Assembly (NCBI RefSeq): GCF_001945365.1
Contig: NZ_MSTQ01000003.1
Coordinates: 310,001-374,000 of the forward strand
Direction of reading: 5' to 3'
From: Pseudomonas reinekei
GTDB lineage: Bacteria > Pseudomonadota > Gammaproteobacteria > Pseudomonadales > Pseudomonadaceae
Length of the DNA stretch: 64,000 nucleotides
The notes under the pieces were generated by a model, which was not told the origin of the DNA, searched no databases, and saw nothing but the letters and a program-made list of their open reading frames with translations. The position numbers and the translations under genes were made by a program. This document shows positions 37,770 to 50,808 of the stretch, one piece after another (position 1 is the first letter of the stretch; every line of letters begins with the position of its first letter).

Positions 37770-38447
37770 ATGCGCGTTCTGATTATCGAAGACGAAGAAA
37801 AAACCGCGGACTATCTGCACCGCGGCCTGACGGAACAGGGTTACACCGTGGACCTGGCTCGCGATGGCGTGGAAGGTCTGCACATGGCGCTGGAAAGCGA
37901 CTACGCGGTGATTGTCCTCGATGTGATGCTGCCGGGCCTCGACGGTTTCGGCGTCCTGCGCGCCTTGCGTGCGCGCAAGCAAACCCCGGTGATCATGCTC
38001 ACTGCCCGCGAGCGGGTGGAAGATCGTATCAGGGGCCTGCGCGACGGGGCCGACGATTACCTCGGCAAACCGTTTTCCTTCCTTGAACTGGTGGCGCGCC
38101 TGCAAGCGCTGACCCGCCGCAGTGGCGGTCACGAACCGGTGCAAGTGAGCATCGCCGACCTGTGGATAGATTTGATCAGCCGCAAGGCCACCCGGGCCGG
38201 CACGCGACTGGACCTGACCGCCAAGGAGTTCTCGCTGCTCAGCGTCCTGGCCCGGCGCCAGGGTGAAATCCTCTCGAAAACCGCCATCGCCGAAATGGTC
38301 TGGGACATCAATTTCGACAGCGACGCCAACGTTGTCGAAGTCGCGATCAAACGCCTGCGGGCCAAGCTCGACGGGCCTTTCGACGAGAAACTGCTGCACA
38401 CGATTCGTGGCATGGGTTATGTGCTGGAGAGCCGTGGTGTCCAGTAA
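37770..38447 (+). CDS. OmpR/PhoB-family response regulator (CusR/CopR-like)
   Basis: A 225-residue regulator. The receiver domain (1-118) has the acidic pocket E7-D8, phosphorylation site D51 (IVLDVMLPG), T78-type switch residue (IMLTARE) and K100-type lysine (GKPFSFLEL). The C-terminal winged helix (about 125-222) ends with HTIRGMGYVLE. Subfamily features are those of heavy-metal response regulators such as CusR and CopR. It starts 9 bases after the permease stop with GAGGCGGGG upstream, so it is in the same operon and probably controls it. Confidence 0.93.
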   Translation: MRVLIIEDEEKTADYLHRGLTEQGYTVDLARDGVEGLHMALESDYAVIVLDVMLPGLDGFGVLRALRARKQTPVIMLTARERVEDRIRGLRDGADDYLGKPFSFLELVARLQALTRRSGGHEPVQVSIADLWIDLISRKATRAGTRLDLTAKEFSLLSVLARRQGEILSKTAIAEMVWDINFDSDANVVEVAIKRLRAKLDGPFDEKLLHTIRGMGYVLESRGVQ

Positions 38448-39801
38448 TTCCATTGCGCTGCGCCTGAGCGGGATGTTCACGCTGGTGGCGCTGCTGGTGT
38501 TTTTGTTGATCGGTTGGGCGCTTTACCAGCAGGTCGACAAAGGCCTGGGATTGTTGCCCGAAGCCGAACTGGATGCGCGCTACAGCGTGCTCGAGTCCAC
38601 CGTCGGCCGCTACGGCACGCCCGAGCATTGGGTGAAGATCAACAACAAGCTCAAGCTGCTGGGCGAAGAAGACAAGCGCATCCGTTTCTGGATCGTCAGC
38701 GGCGATCCGCGCTACGAATACGGCAACCCGACGCCGCAGATCCGCGCCTTCGCCGAAGGCTCGCTGGGCATGCGCGACATGCTCCTGCCAGGTCAGCCCT
38801 ACCCGCTGAAAGTGCTGGTCAGCGAATTCCCGGCCAAGGATCAGCGCCCGCCACTGCGCTTCATGATTGCCATCGACACCGAGACCTTTCACCAGACCCA
38901 GCATCAACTGCTGATTGCCTTGATCGCTCTGGCGATCATTGGCGTGCTGATGGCCTCGGCACTGGGGTATTGGGTGGCGCGCATAGGCCTCAAACCATTG
39001 ATAAAACTGTCCCACGAAGCCCAGCGGCTGGCCCCGCCCCTGCGTTCCGGGCGCTTGCGCCTGTCGCCGTTACCGCCGGAGCTGGATCAGTTCGTCAACG
39101 CCTTCAACTCCACCCTGGAGCGGGTCGAACAGGCTTACTCGCGCCTGGAGTCGTTCAACGCCGATGTCGCCCATGAGTTGCGCTCACCGCTGACCAATCT
39201 GATCGGCCAGACCCAGGTGGCACTGACCCGTGGTCGCTCGGCGGAGCATTATTTCGAAGTGCTGCAATCGAACCTCGAAGAGCTTGAGCGGCTGCGCTCG
39301 ATCATCAATGACATGCTGTTTCTCGCCAGTGCGGATCAGGGCAGCAAGGCGACCAAACTGACCTCGACTTCGCTGGCCGATGAAGTGGCGACCACCCTGG
39401 AGTACCTGGATTTCATCCTTGAGGACGCCCGGGTCGAAGTGCAGGTCAGCGGGGATGCCCGGGTGCGCATCGAGATCGCGCATTTGCGCCGGGCGTTGAT
39501 CAACCTGTTGAGCAACGCGGTGCAGCACACCGAGCCCGGGCAGGTGATTGAAGTACGGATCGACGCCGGGGAGCATCAGGTCAGCATCGCTGTGGCCAAC
39601 CCCGGTTCACCGATTGCCAGCGAACATCTGCCGCGGCTGTTCGAGCGCTTCTACCGCGTTGACGCCTCGCGCAGCAACCGCGGCAACAACCATGGTCTGG
39701 GGCTGGCGATCGTCAAGGCGATTGCGTTGATGCATGGGGGGGATGTGTTTGTACGCAGTGACCACGGGATGAACACGTTCGGCATTCACCTTCCTGTCTG
39801 A
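38437..39801 (+). CDS. Sensor histidine kinase (CusS-like)
   Basis: A 454-residue membrane kinase partner of the preceding regulator. Two membrane segments (about residues 8-28 and 160-180) enclose a periplasmic sensor of about 130 residues; HAMP follows, then the H-box in ADVAHELRSPLTNLIGQ, the N-box NLLSNAVQH, and GLGLAIVKAI. I start at GTG 38437, inside the end of the regulator gene, with GGAG 7 bases upstream; a GTG at 38434 is equally possible. The frame extends further upstream only as a shadow of the regulator gene. Confidence 0.92.
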   Translation: MSSNSIALRLSGMFTLVALLVFLLIGWALYQQVDKGLGLLPEAELDARYSVLESTVGRYGTPEHWVKINNKLKLLGEEDKRIRFWIVSGDPRYEYGNPTPQIRAFAEGSLGMRDMLLPGQPYPLKVLVSEFPAKDQRPPLRFMIAIDTETFHQTQHQLLIALIALAIIGVLMASALGYWVARIGLKPLIKLSHEAQRLAPPLRSGRLRLSPLPPELDQFVNAFNSTLERVEQAYSRLESFNADVAHELRSPLTNLIGQTQVALTRGRSAEHYFEVLQSNLEELERLRSIINDMLFLASADQGSKATKLTSTSLADEVATTLEYLDFILEDARVEVQVSGDARVRIEIAHLRRALINLLSNAVQHTEPGQVIEVRIDAGEHQVSIAVANPGSPIASEHLPRLFERFYRVDASRSNRGNNHGLGLAIVKAIALMHGGDVFVRSDHGMNTFGIHLPV

Positions 39802-39967
39802 GACACACAAAATACCGTGGCGAGCGAGCTAGCCCGCGCTGGGATGGCATCACCACTATTGCCGTAACCGCAACAGTCCTTTCATGAATCCGCGCTTTTT
39901 CCCAACGCCCGACATCCTTATCTTTGCCCGCACCAAACAGCACTTGCCAAGCAAGAAGGTTTTAAAG

Positions 39968-40186
39968 ATGTCCAACAGTATGGGTATTGCCAGCGCTTTC
40001 GTTTTGTCCTCTTTGTTCCTGTCGCCATTCGCCATGGCTGAAGAGTCGCAGGCCTTTGTTGCACAAAACAGTGCACGCGCGGCTGCGTATCAAGCGCATC
40101 AGAGTGAGATGACGGCCAAAGCCCAGGAAGCCACCCAAGCTCCGCAAGCGGCGAACACTCAAGGTCGAATTGAGAAAGACAGCTGA
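39968..40186 (+). CDS. Small exported protein of unknown function
   Basis: A 72-residue protein with a signal peptide (MSNSMGIASAFVLSSLFLSPFAMA, cleavage before EESQ) and a mature part of about 48 residues that is charged, rich in Ala and Gln, and without cysteine. The start is chosen from AAGG 8 bases upstream. A strong terminator follows after about 70 bases, supporting a real transcription unit. I recognise no family. Its start is 166 bases after the stop of the sensor kinase, so independent expression is likely. Confidence 0.72.
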   Translation: MSNSMGIASAFVLSSLFLSPFAMAEESQAFVAQNSARAAAYQAHQSEMTAKAQEATQAPQAANTQGRIEKDS

Positions 40187-40253
40187 CCCAGGCGCATCGC
40201 TCCAGTTTCCCTCGACACTTTTCATCGGCTCTTCCCTTTGAAAAGTTGTCTTC

Positions 40254-40284
40254 AAAAGCCGCTACCATCAGCGGCTTTTTTTTT
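40254..40284 (+). terminator. Rho-independent terminator after the small exported protein
   Basis: Stem AAAAGCCGCT / AGCGGCTTTT with loop ACCATC, followed by a run of nine T in total. Confidence 0.88.
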
Positions 40285-40288
40285 GCAT

Positions 40289-40316
40289 AAAAAAAGGCCA
40301 CCCGAAGGTGGCCTTT
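40289..40316 (-). terminator. Rho-independent terminator of lpxC and the dcw cluster
   Basis: Minus-strand stem GGCCACC-TTCG-GGTGGCC with a stable UUCG tetraloop, followed by a run of seven T. It lies 24 bases after the lpxC stop and ends the long division-gene transcript. Confidence 0.92.
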
Positions 40317-40339
40317 AAAAAACTAGAGAGGTTTTTTAC

Positions 40340-41287
<948 letters not shown>

Positions 41288-41363
41288 TCAACAAAGGCTG
41301 GCGATGATAGCAGACCACGCCTTTGCTGAACACCAATCACCTTCATAGCCCTGATACATTTCA

Positions 41364-42557
41364 TCAATCGGCCTGACGACGCAGGAATGCCGGGATGTCC
41401 AGGTAGTCCAGATCATCTTGCGGATTCATCTTCGCGGCAGCCGCAGCACCGGCCTGAGCCTGGTTGCGCATGACGGTCGGACGGTCCAGGTCACGGTAGT
41501 TAACCGCTGGAGCTTCCTGACGAACAGGGGCTTGTTGTTGTGGCTGCGAAGGCATCGAAGTGTGAACAGTATTGTCGATGACCTTCACAGGCTTCTCGAT
41601 TTTAGCGCCCAGACCGGTTGCAACGACAGTCACGTGCAGCTCGTCGCGCATGTCCGGATCGATAACGGTACCGACCTTGACCATCGCGTGCTCCGAAGCG
41701 AAGGCTTCGATGATGCTACCCACGTCGGAGTACTCACCCAGGGACAGGTCAGGACCGGCGGTGATGTTCACCAGGATGCCGCGTGCACCTTGCAGGTTCA
41801 CGTCTTCGAGCAACGGGTTGCGAATGGCCGCTTCAGTGGCTTCACGTGCACGGTTCGGACCGCTGGCGCAGCCAGTGCCCATCATTGCCATGCCCATTTC
41901 GCTCATCACGGTACGCACGTCGGCGAAGTCGACGTTGATCATGCCCGGACGCTTGATGATGTCGGAGATACCGCGAACGGCACCAGCCAGTACATCGTCG
42001 GCCTTGGCGAAAGCCGACAGCAGGCTGGCGTCTTTACCGAGGATGGTCAGCAGCTTCTCGTTGGGGATGGTGATCAACGAGTCGACGCTTTCAGACAGCA
42101 GGCGAATACCTTCGTCGGCCAGCTGCATGCGCTTGCGACCTTCGAACGGGAATGGACGGGTCACCACCGCAACGGTGAGGATTCCCATTTCCTTGGCCAC
42201 TTCGGCAATGATCGGCGCAGCACCGGTACCGGTACCACCGCCCATGCCAGTGGTGATGAACACCATGTTGGTACCCTGCAGGACTTCGGCAATGCGCTCA
42301 CGGTCTTCGAGAGCGGCCTGACGACCTACTTCAGGGTTGGCACCGGCACCCAGACCTTTGGTCACGCCGGTACCCAGTTGCAGGATGGTCCGCGCGCTGA
42401 TGCTTTTCAGCGCCTGGGCATCAGTGTTGGCGCAGATGAACTCAACGCCTTCAATGTTGCTCTTGACCATATGATTCACGGCGTTGCCGCCGCCACCGCC
42501 AACACCGATAACTTTAATGACCGGGCTTGCGGGGATGTTGTCTACGAGTTCGAACAT
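41364..42557 (-). CDS. ftsZ: Cell division GTPase FtsZ
   Basis: A tubulin-like GTPase of 397 residues forming the Z ring. The tubulin signature GGGTGTGAAP is at about residues 105-114, preceded by the N-terminal IKVIGVGGGGGNAVNHM. The T7-loop region includes NVDFADVRTVMSEMG. A disordered linker rich in Gln, Pro and Ala (about 315-380) leads to the C-terminal peptide DDLDYLDIPAFLRRQAD, which binds FtsA and ZipA. A 72-base gap separates it from ftsA. Confidence 0.99.
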   Translation of the reverse strand: MFELVDNIPASPVIKVIGVGGGGGNAVNHMVKSNIEGVEFICANTDAQALKSISARTILQLGTGVTKGLGAGANPEVGRQAALEDRERIAEVLQGTNMVFITTGMGGGTGTGAAPIIAEVAKEMGILTVAVVTRPFPFEGRKRMQLADEGIRLLSESVDSLITIPNEKLLTILGKDASLLSAFAKADDVLAGAVRGISDIIKRPGMINVDFADVRTVMSEMGMAMMGTGCASGPNRAREATEAAIRNPLLEDVNLQGARGILVNITAGPDLSLGEYSDVGSIIEAFASEHAMVKVGTVIDPDMRDELHVTVVATGLGAKIEKPVKVIDNTVHTSMPSQPQQQAPVRQEAPAVNYRDLDRPTVMRNQAQAGAAAAAKMNPQDDLDYLDIPAFLRRQAD

Positions 42558-42629
42558 TTTCCCTCTCCTTTACGTTCTCTAGTTTTTTTCGCCTACTGCG
42601 TGTCTCTACAACGGTGCTGCGGTAAATCG

Positions 42630-43889
42630 TTAGAAGTTGCCCTGTACCCAGCTCTTGATGCGATCGAGCAAGGCGCCTTTGGGCTCTTCGTTGCTGTAGC
42701 TGTCGCGACTGCCGATGCCCGAGAACGAAATGCCGTCGGATTGCTTCTGCAGGCCGTACATCAACAGGCCAACGCCAGTGGAATAAATCGGGTTGCGGAC
42801 CACGTCATCCAGGCCCCTCACGCCATGAGGAACGCCCAGGCGTACCGGCATGTGGAAGATTTCTTCGGCCAGTTCGGTGGCGCCTTCCATCTTCGACGTA
42901 CCGCCGGTCAGCACGATGCCGGCCGGGATCAGGTCTTCGTAGCCGCTGCGACGCAGTTCGGCCTGGATCAGCGTGAACAGCTCGTCGTAACGCGGCTCGA
43001 CCACCTCGGCCAGGGCCTGACGGGACAGTTCGCGCGGTGGACGGTCGCCAACACTCGGCACCTTGATGGTTTCACCGGCACCCGCCAGTTTGGCCAGGGC
43101 GCAGGCGTAGCGAATCTTGATTTCTTCGGCGTACTGGGTCGGGGTGCGCAACGCCATGGCGATGTCGTTGGTCACCTGATCGCCTGCAATCGGGATCACT
43201 GCAGTGTGGCGGATCGCGCCTTCGGTGAAGATCGCGATGTCGGTGGTGCCGCCGCCGATATCCACCAGGCACACGCCCAGCTCTTTCTCGTCGTCGGTCA
43301 GGACCGAATAGGCCGAAGCCAGTTGCTCGAGAATGATGTCGTCGATTTCCAGGCCACAGCGGCGCACGCATTTTTCAATGTTCTGTGCGGCGTTGACGGC
43401 GCAGGTGACCACGTGAACCTTGGCCTCCAGACGAACGCCGGACATGCCCAGTGGCTCACGGACGCCTTCCTGGTTATCGATCACGTAATCCTGCGGCAGG
43501 GTGTGCAGCACACGCTGGTCGGCCGGGATCGCCACGGCCTGGGCGGCGTCGAGTACGCGCTCAAGGTCGGCGGAGCTGACTTCGCGATCACGAATCGCCA
43601 CGATGCCGTGGGAGTTCAGGCTGCGGATGTGATTGCCGGCCACGCCGACAAATGCCGAGTGAATGCGGCAACCCGCCATCAGCTGCGCTTCTTCAATCGC
43701 GCGCTGGATCGATTGCACGGTGGACTCGATGTTCACCACCACGCCTTTTTTCAGGCCACGGGACGGGTGCGTACCGATCCCGACGATTTCCAGCGTGCCG
43801 TCGTCCGAAACCTCGCCCACCAGCGCCACCACCTTGGAGGTGCCGATATCGAGACCGACGATCATTTTGCCGCTTTGCACGTTTGCCAT
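42630..43889 (-). CDS. ftsA: Cell division protein FtsA
   Basis: An actin-like membrane tether for FtsZ, 419 residues. It starts with GKMIVGLDIGTSKVVALVGEV (phosphate-1 motif) and contains VDIGGGTTDIAIFTEG (phosphate-2) and LTGGTSKMEGATELAEEIF (adenosine motif). The C-terminal amphipathic helix LLDRIKSWVQGNF is the membrane-targeting sequence. It begins 15 bases after the ftsQ stop. Confidence 0.98.
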   Translation of the reverse strand: MANVQSGKMIVGLDIGTSKVVALVGEVSDDGTLEIVGIGTHPSRGLKKGVVVNIESTVQSIQRAIEEAQLMAGCRIHSAFVGVAGNHIRSLNSHGIVAIRDREVSSADLERVLDAAQAVAIPADQRVLHTLPQDYVIDNQEGVREPLGMSGVRLEAKVHVVTCAVNAAQNIEKCVRRCGLEIDDIILEQLASAYSVLTDDEKELGVCLVDIGGGTTDIAIFTEGAIRHTAVIPIAGDQVTNDIAMALRTPTQYAEEIKIRYACALAKLAGAGETIKVPSVGDRPPRELSRQALAEVVEPRYDELFTLIQAELRRSGYEDLIPAGIVLTGGTSKMEGATELAEEIFHMPVRLGVPHGVRGLDDVVRNPIYSTGVGLLMYGLQKQSDGISFSGIGSRDSYSNEEPKGALLDRIKSWVQGNF

Positions 43890-43904
43890 GGGTCCTGCCT
43901 CTTC

Positions 43905-44771
43905 TTAATTCTTCGCGACAGCGGGTTGGGCTGCCGTCGGCGCTACTGGTTCCCGCCAGCCAACAGCGAGGCCGTTGGCGTAGCGCAGATCGATGCGCGC
44001 AATGTTCGTAATCTGTTCTTTGAGCGTCTTGTCATAGATGGCAATGAAACGGCGCATCTTTTCCACCTGGTTGCCGCGCCCCAGCAGCAGTTCGATCCCG
44101 GGGCCCGCACTGCCTGGGCCGGTGGTCAGGAACCAGCTGCCTCGCTCACGCAACTCCAGGCGCGCAATCGAGAAGCCCAGCGGTCTGAGCATCTGGCTCA
44201 GAACCTGGTATTGCTGCATCACCTGCTGTTGAGCCCGTTGTGGGCCAAACAGCTGAGGCAAGTGTTCGTAGTTCGCCAACTCACGCGGGGTGAAGGCCTG
44301 GCCCTGGTTGTTCAACAGCGATTCATCACCCCAACGGGCTACCGGCAGTTGCTCCTCCAGGCGGATCACCACCTGATCCGGCCACACCCTGCGCACTTCG
44401 GCGTGGGCAATCCATGGCATCTGTTCCAGCTCGGTGCGCATGCTCGCCAGGTCGATGGTGAAGAAACTCGACGCCACATAGGGGGCGATTCGCTGCTGTA
44501 CCGCTTGCTGGCTGATGTAACTCAAGTCGCCCTGCACATTGACCTTGGTGATCGGCCGGTCGGCGTACGGCAGCAACCGCTGCGCGCCTTCGTAGGTACC
44601 GAACCCCAATGCCACCAGCAGCACCGGCCAGAACAGGCTTTTCAGAAAGCCAAAATTGGCTTTCGGCAGGCGCGCAGACATCGGCTCTTTGGCAACCATT
44701 CGGCTGGCACCCCGCGGCACCGGCTTGCGGCCGGGAGCGGGTGGCTGATGACGAAGCTGAGCGCCTTGCAT
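43905..44771 (-). CDS. ftsQ: Cell division protein FtsQ
   Basis: A bitopic divisome protein of 288 residues. A basic cytoplasmic N-terminus (about 50 residues) is followed by one membrane segment ([18 protein letters not shown]) and periplasmic POTRA ([18 protein letters not shown]) and beta domains, with [19 protein letters not shown]. It recruits FtsB and FtsL. I start at the ATG of MQGAQLRHQ, where GAGG lies 8 bases upstream and only 4 bases separate it from the ddlB stop; an upstream open stretch of 25 codons overlaps ddlB and is rejected. Confidence 0.96.
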   Translation of the reverse strand: MQGAQLRHQPPAPGRKPVPRGASRMVAKEPMSARLPKANFGFLKSLFWPVLLVALGFGTYEGAQRLLPYADRPITKVNVQGDLSYISQQAVQQRIAPYVASSFFTIDLASMRTELEQMPWIAHAEVRRVWPDQVVIRLEEQLPVARWGDESLLNNQGQAFTPRELANYEHLPQLFGPQRAQQQVMQQYQVLSQMLRPLGFSIARLELRERGSWFLTTGPGSAGPGIELLLGRGNQVEKMRRFIAIYDKTLKEQITNIARIDLRYANGLAVGWREPVAPTAAQPAVAKN

Positions 44772-44775
44772 GGTC

Positions 44776-47181
<2,406 letters not shown>

Positions 47182-47189
<8 letters not shown>

Positions 47190-48252
47190 GGGCCACCTCC
47201 AGACAGGTATCGACCACGTTACGGGTAGCGTCGGGTTTGGCCAGACGGCGGGCCGCTTGGGCCATTTCTTCGAGTCGTTGCGGTTGCATCAGGACCTCTG
47301 TCAGGCGCGCGGCAAGATCCGCTGCACCAGTCGTTCTTTGTGGCATCAGGAAGGCAGCGCCTTCACGGGCCAAATAATCGGCGTTGCGGGTCTGGTGATC
47401 GTCGATTGCATGGGGCAAAGGCACCAGCAACGAAGGCAGACCGGCGGCAGCCAGTTCACTGATGGTCAGCGCGCCTGCGCGACATACCACCAGGTCGGCC
47501 CAGCCATAGGCTTGGGCCATGTCTTTGATGAAAGGCTGCACTTGCGCCTCGACACCAGCCGCGCGATAGCGCTCTGCAGTCACTTCATCGTGGTTTTTGC
47601 CGGCCTGATGGAACACGTCCGGGCGCAGGTCGATGGCGACTTGTGACAGGGCTTCAGGCAGCAACTTGTTCAACGGTTCTGCGCCAAGGCTTCCGCCGAG
47701 GATCAGCAAACGCGCCTTGCGGCCAGCCAGGGCGGGTCGCGATGTTTCGAGGAACAGCTCGGTGCGCACCGGATTACCGGTGGTCCGACGGCTGCTCGAC
47801 AGGGTAAAGGTGTCGGGGAACGCTTCACAGACTCGGGCGGCGAACGGCACCAGCAACCGATTGGCGGTGCCGGCGACGGCGTTCTGTTCGTGAACGATCA
47901 CCGGCACACCGGCCAGTTTGGCCGCGACACCACCAGGACCGGTCACATAACCACCAAAACCGACCACACAGACTGGCCGCAGCCGACGAATGATCGCCCG
48001 CGCCTGCCAGACCGATTTGAGCAACATGAACGGCGCCTTGAGCAGCGACAATTTGCCCTTGCCCCGCAGACCGCTGGCGTTGATCCGATGTAACTCAATG
48101 CCGGCCGCCGGGACCAGATCGTTCTCAATGCCGCGCGGCGTACCGAGCCAGTGCACGGTGTAGCCACGGGCCTGGAATTCACGGGCACAAGCCAGTGCCG
48201 GGAACACGTGGCCCCCGGTGCCGCCCGCCATGATCAATACGTTAGCGCCCAT
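47182..48252 (-). CDS. murG: Lipid II synthase MurG
   Basis: A membrane-associated GT28 transferase of 356 residues adding GlcNAc to lipid I. The N-terminal loop [12 protein letters not shown] and the donor-binding [10 protein letters not shown] are present, and the C-terminal half has the conserved [29 protein letters not shown] start at the ATG of [14 protein letters not shown]; the 35 codons open upstream belong to ftsW in another frame. It overlaps ftsW by 11 bases. Confidence 0.98.
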
Positions 48253-49459
48253 GGGTCGGCTCCTCGGCGAAGTCGCTCTCATGGAACTCCATCTCTTCGC
48301 TGCCCAGGTGGGTTCGACTCTCCCACTCAATGCGCAGCAACAACCCGAGACAGGCACAGCAGATCACCAGCGAGCTACCTCCATAACTGAGGAACGGCAA
48401 GGTCAGCCCCTTGGTCGGCAGCAGGCCCACGTTTACGCCGATGTTGATCAGGAACTGACCAATCCACAGGAATGACAACCCGTAGGCAACATAGGCGGCG
48501 AAGAACTGCTTGGCCTTCTCGGCCCACAAGCCGATGTACATGCCACGAATACACACGAAAACGAACAACGCGACGGTGCACAGGGAACCGACCGCACCGA
48601 GTTCTTCGGCGAGCACCGAGAACACGAAGTCGGTGTGGGCTTCCGGCAGGTAGAACTGTTTCTGCACGCTGTTGCCCAGGCCAACGCCCAGCCATTCGCC
48701 ACGGCCGAATGCGATCAGGGCCTGGGACAGCTGATAACCGGCACCGAACTGGTCAGCCCATGGGTCGGCAAAGTTGGTCAGACGCGCCATTCGATAAGGC
48801 TGCATCTGAATCAACAGCACCACGGCCCCGACGGCCAGCACCACCATCAAGGAGAAACGGAACAGGCCCACCCCGCCAAGGAACAGCATCGCCGCCGCAG
48901 CCCCCATCATCACGACGGTGGCACCGAAGTCCGGCTCCATCAGCAAAAGGCCCGCCATGGGCAGCAGCACGATGAACGGCTTGAAGAAACCCATCCAGCT
49001 TTCACGCACTTCTTTCTGGCGACGCACCAGATAGCCGGCGAGGTAGATCACCACGAACACCTTGGCGATCTCGGACGGCTGGACGTTGAAGAAACTGAAA
49101 CCGATCCAGCGCATCGAACCGTTCACTTCGCGGCCGATGCCCGGGATGATCACCATCACCAGCAAGCCGAACGCACCGATCAGCATCAGCCAGCCCAGGC
49201 GTTGCCACGTAGCGATCGGGATCATCATGGTGACGATGCAGGCGCCCAGGCCCAACACCACATAGATAAGGTGGCGAATCATGTAATACAGGGCACTGCC
49301 CGATTGCACCGCCGCCACTTCGGTGGAGGCCGACGCGATCATGATCAGGCCGAGACCGAGCAACGCCAGGCAACCGACGAGCATCGGGAAGTCGAGGTCG
49401 ATGCCACGCCCGGTGATCAGCGGCGAAGGATACGGCTTGATGATGTTGAGCAGACTCAT
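48242..49459 (-). CDS. ftsW: SEDS peptidoglycan polymerase FtsW
   Basis: A septal glycan polymerase with about ten membrane helices, 405 residues. Signature segments are LPEAHTDFVFSVLAEELG and the C-terminal GLTLPFLSYGGSSLV. It works with FtsI (PBP3), encoded further upstream in the cluster. The start is the ATG of MSLLNIIKPYPSP, overlapping the murD stop by 4 bases, with GGGA 6-7 bases upstream. An N-terminal extension of 25 codons lies within murD and is unlikely. Confidence 0.97.
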   Translation of the reverse strand: MSLLNIIKPYPSPLITGRGIDLDFPMLVGCLALLGLGLIMIASASTEVAAVQSGSALYYMIRHLIYVVLGLGACIVTMMIPIATWQRLGWLMLIGAFGLLVMVIIPGIGREVNGSMRWIGFSFFNVQPSEIAKVFVVIYLAGYLVRRQKEVRESWMGFFKPFIVLLPMAGLLLMEPDFGATVVMMGAAAAMLFLGGVGLFRFSLMVVLAVGAVVLLIQMQPYRMARLTNFADPWADQFGAGYQLSQALIAFGRGEWLGVGLGNSVQKQFYLPEAHTDFVFSVLAEELGAVGSLCTVALFVFVCIRGMYIGLWAEKAKQFFAAYVAYGLSFLWIGQFLINIGVNVGLLPTKGLTLPFLSYGGSSLVICCACLGLLLRIEWESRTHLGSEEMEFHESDFAEEPTHGR

Positions 49460-50802
49460 GCCAGATCCCCCACGGCTTGGACGAACTGGTGACCACGGTC
49501 TTCGTAGTTCTTGAACATGTCGAAACTGGCGCAAGCCGGCGACAGCAGCACCACGTCACCCGGTTGGGCCGCAGCACGGCATTGCGCCACGGCTTCGACC
49601 AGGGAGTTCGCACGAATCAGCGGCACGCCATCACCGATGGCCTCGCCGATCTTGTCGGAGTCGCGGCCCATCAGGATCACCGCGCGGCAGTTGACCGCCA
49701 CCGGATCGCGCAGGTCCTTGAACTCGGCACCCTTGCCATCGCCACCGGCGATCAGCACGATCTTGCCGTCGATGTCCGCGCCCAGTCCCTCAATGGCCGC
49801 CAATGCAGCGCCCACGTTGGTGGCTTTGGAATCGTTGTAGTAACCCACGCCATCCAGGTCGCGCACCCACTGGCAACGATGCTCAAGCCCAGCGAAGGTC
49901 CGCAGGGCCGAGAGCATGGCATCGAACGGCAGGCCGACCGCATGGCCCAGGGCCAGGGCTGCCAACGCGTTGGACTGGTTGTGTGCGCCACGAATTTTCA
50001 GCTCGCGCACTGGCATCAGGTTCTGGAATTCGAAGGCCAGGTACTTTTCACCGTCTTCTTCGCGAATACCGAACGCCTTGAAATCGGGCTTGCTCAAACC
50101 GAAGGTCCAGCACGACTGGCCCTCGCCCATCAGCGGACGGCTCAGGGCATCCTGACGGTTGACCACGAACTGCCTGGCGCCACGGAAGATCCGGTGCTTG
50201 GCCAGGTGATAGGCCGGCAGACCGCTGTAACGGTCCATGTGGTCTTCACTGATGTTGAGCACGGTCGCCACTTCGGCGTTGAGCTGATCGGTGGTTTCCA
50301 GTTGAAAACTCGACAGCTCCATCACGTACAACTCGATGTCGTCGCTGAGCAAGTCCAGCGCCGGCGTACCAAGGTTGCCACCGACGGCGACACGTTTACC
50401 GGCCGCAACCGCCATCTCGCCGACCAGGGTGGTCACGGTGCTTTTCGCGTTGGAACCGCTGATGGCCACGATCGGCGCCTTCGCGTTTCGCGCGAACAGC
50501 TCGATGTCGCCGGACAATTTCACGCCACGGGCGGCGGCAGCCTGCAGGGCCGGGGTCGCCAGGGCCAGGCCGGGGCTCACGTAGAGCTCGTCGGCACGGC
50601 ACAGGAATTCGACGTCCAGCTCGCCACAACGCACTTCCACGTGCGGATAGTCACGCTTGAGCGTGGCCAGTTCCGGTGGATTTTCCCGCGTATCGGCCAC
50701 GGCAAACGCCACGCCCCGGTTCGCCAGGAAGCGAACCAGGGACATGCCGCTCTTGCCGAGGCCGACAACGATGCGGAAGTGGTCAGAAGCGATCAGAGAC
50801 AC
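49456..50802 (-). CDS. murD: UDP-N-acetylmuramoyl-L-alanine--D-glutamate ligase MurD
   Basis: Cytoplasmic Mur ligase of 448 residues adding D-Glu. The N-terminal VVGLGKSGMSLVRFL binds UDP. The ATP loop reads GSNAKST (116-122), with Ala where many MurD have Gly, a variant I also recall in other pseudomonads. The last domain carries LSPACASFDMFKNYEDRG. It begins 6 bases after the mraY stop. Confidence 0.97.
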   Translation of the reverse strand: MSLIASDHFRIVVGLGKSGMSLVRFLANRGVAFAVADTRENPPELATLKRDYPHVEVRCGELDVEFLCRADELYVSPGLALATPALQAAAARGVKLSGDIELFARNAKAPIVAISGSNAKSTVTTLVGEMAVAAGKRVAVGGNLGTPALDLLSDDIELYVMELSSFQLETTDQLNAEVATVLNISEDHMDRYSGLPAYHLAKHRIFRGARQFVVNRQDALSRPLMGEGQSCWTFGLSKPDFKAFGIREEDGEKYLAFEFQNLMPVRELKIRGAHNQSNALAALALGHAVGLPFDAMLSALRTFAGLEHRCQWVRDLDGVGYYNDSKATNVGAALAAIEGLGADIDGKIVLIAGGDGKGAEFKDLRDPVAVNCRAVILMGRDSDKIGEAIGDGVPLIRANSLVEAVAQCRAAAQPGDVVLLSPACASFDMFKNYEDRGHQFVQAVGDLA

Positions 50803-50808
50803 GCGTTT

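Noticed and set aside
38263..38436. Longer sensor kinase start inside the regulator gene
   Set aside because: This part is a shadow of the response regulator coding sequence; the two GTG codons at 38434 and 38437 have the ribosome-binding site.
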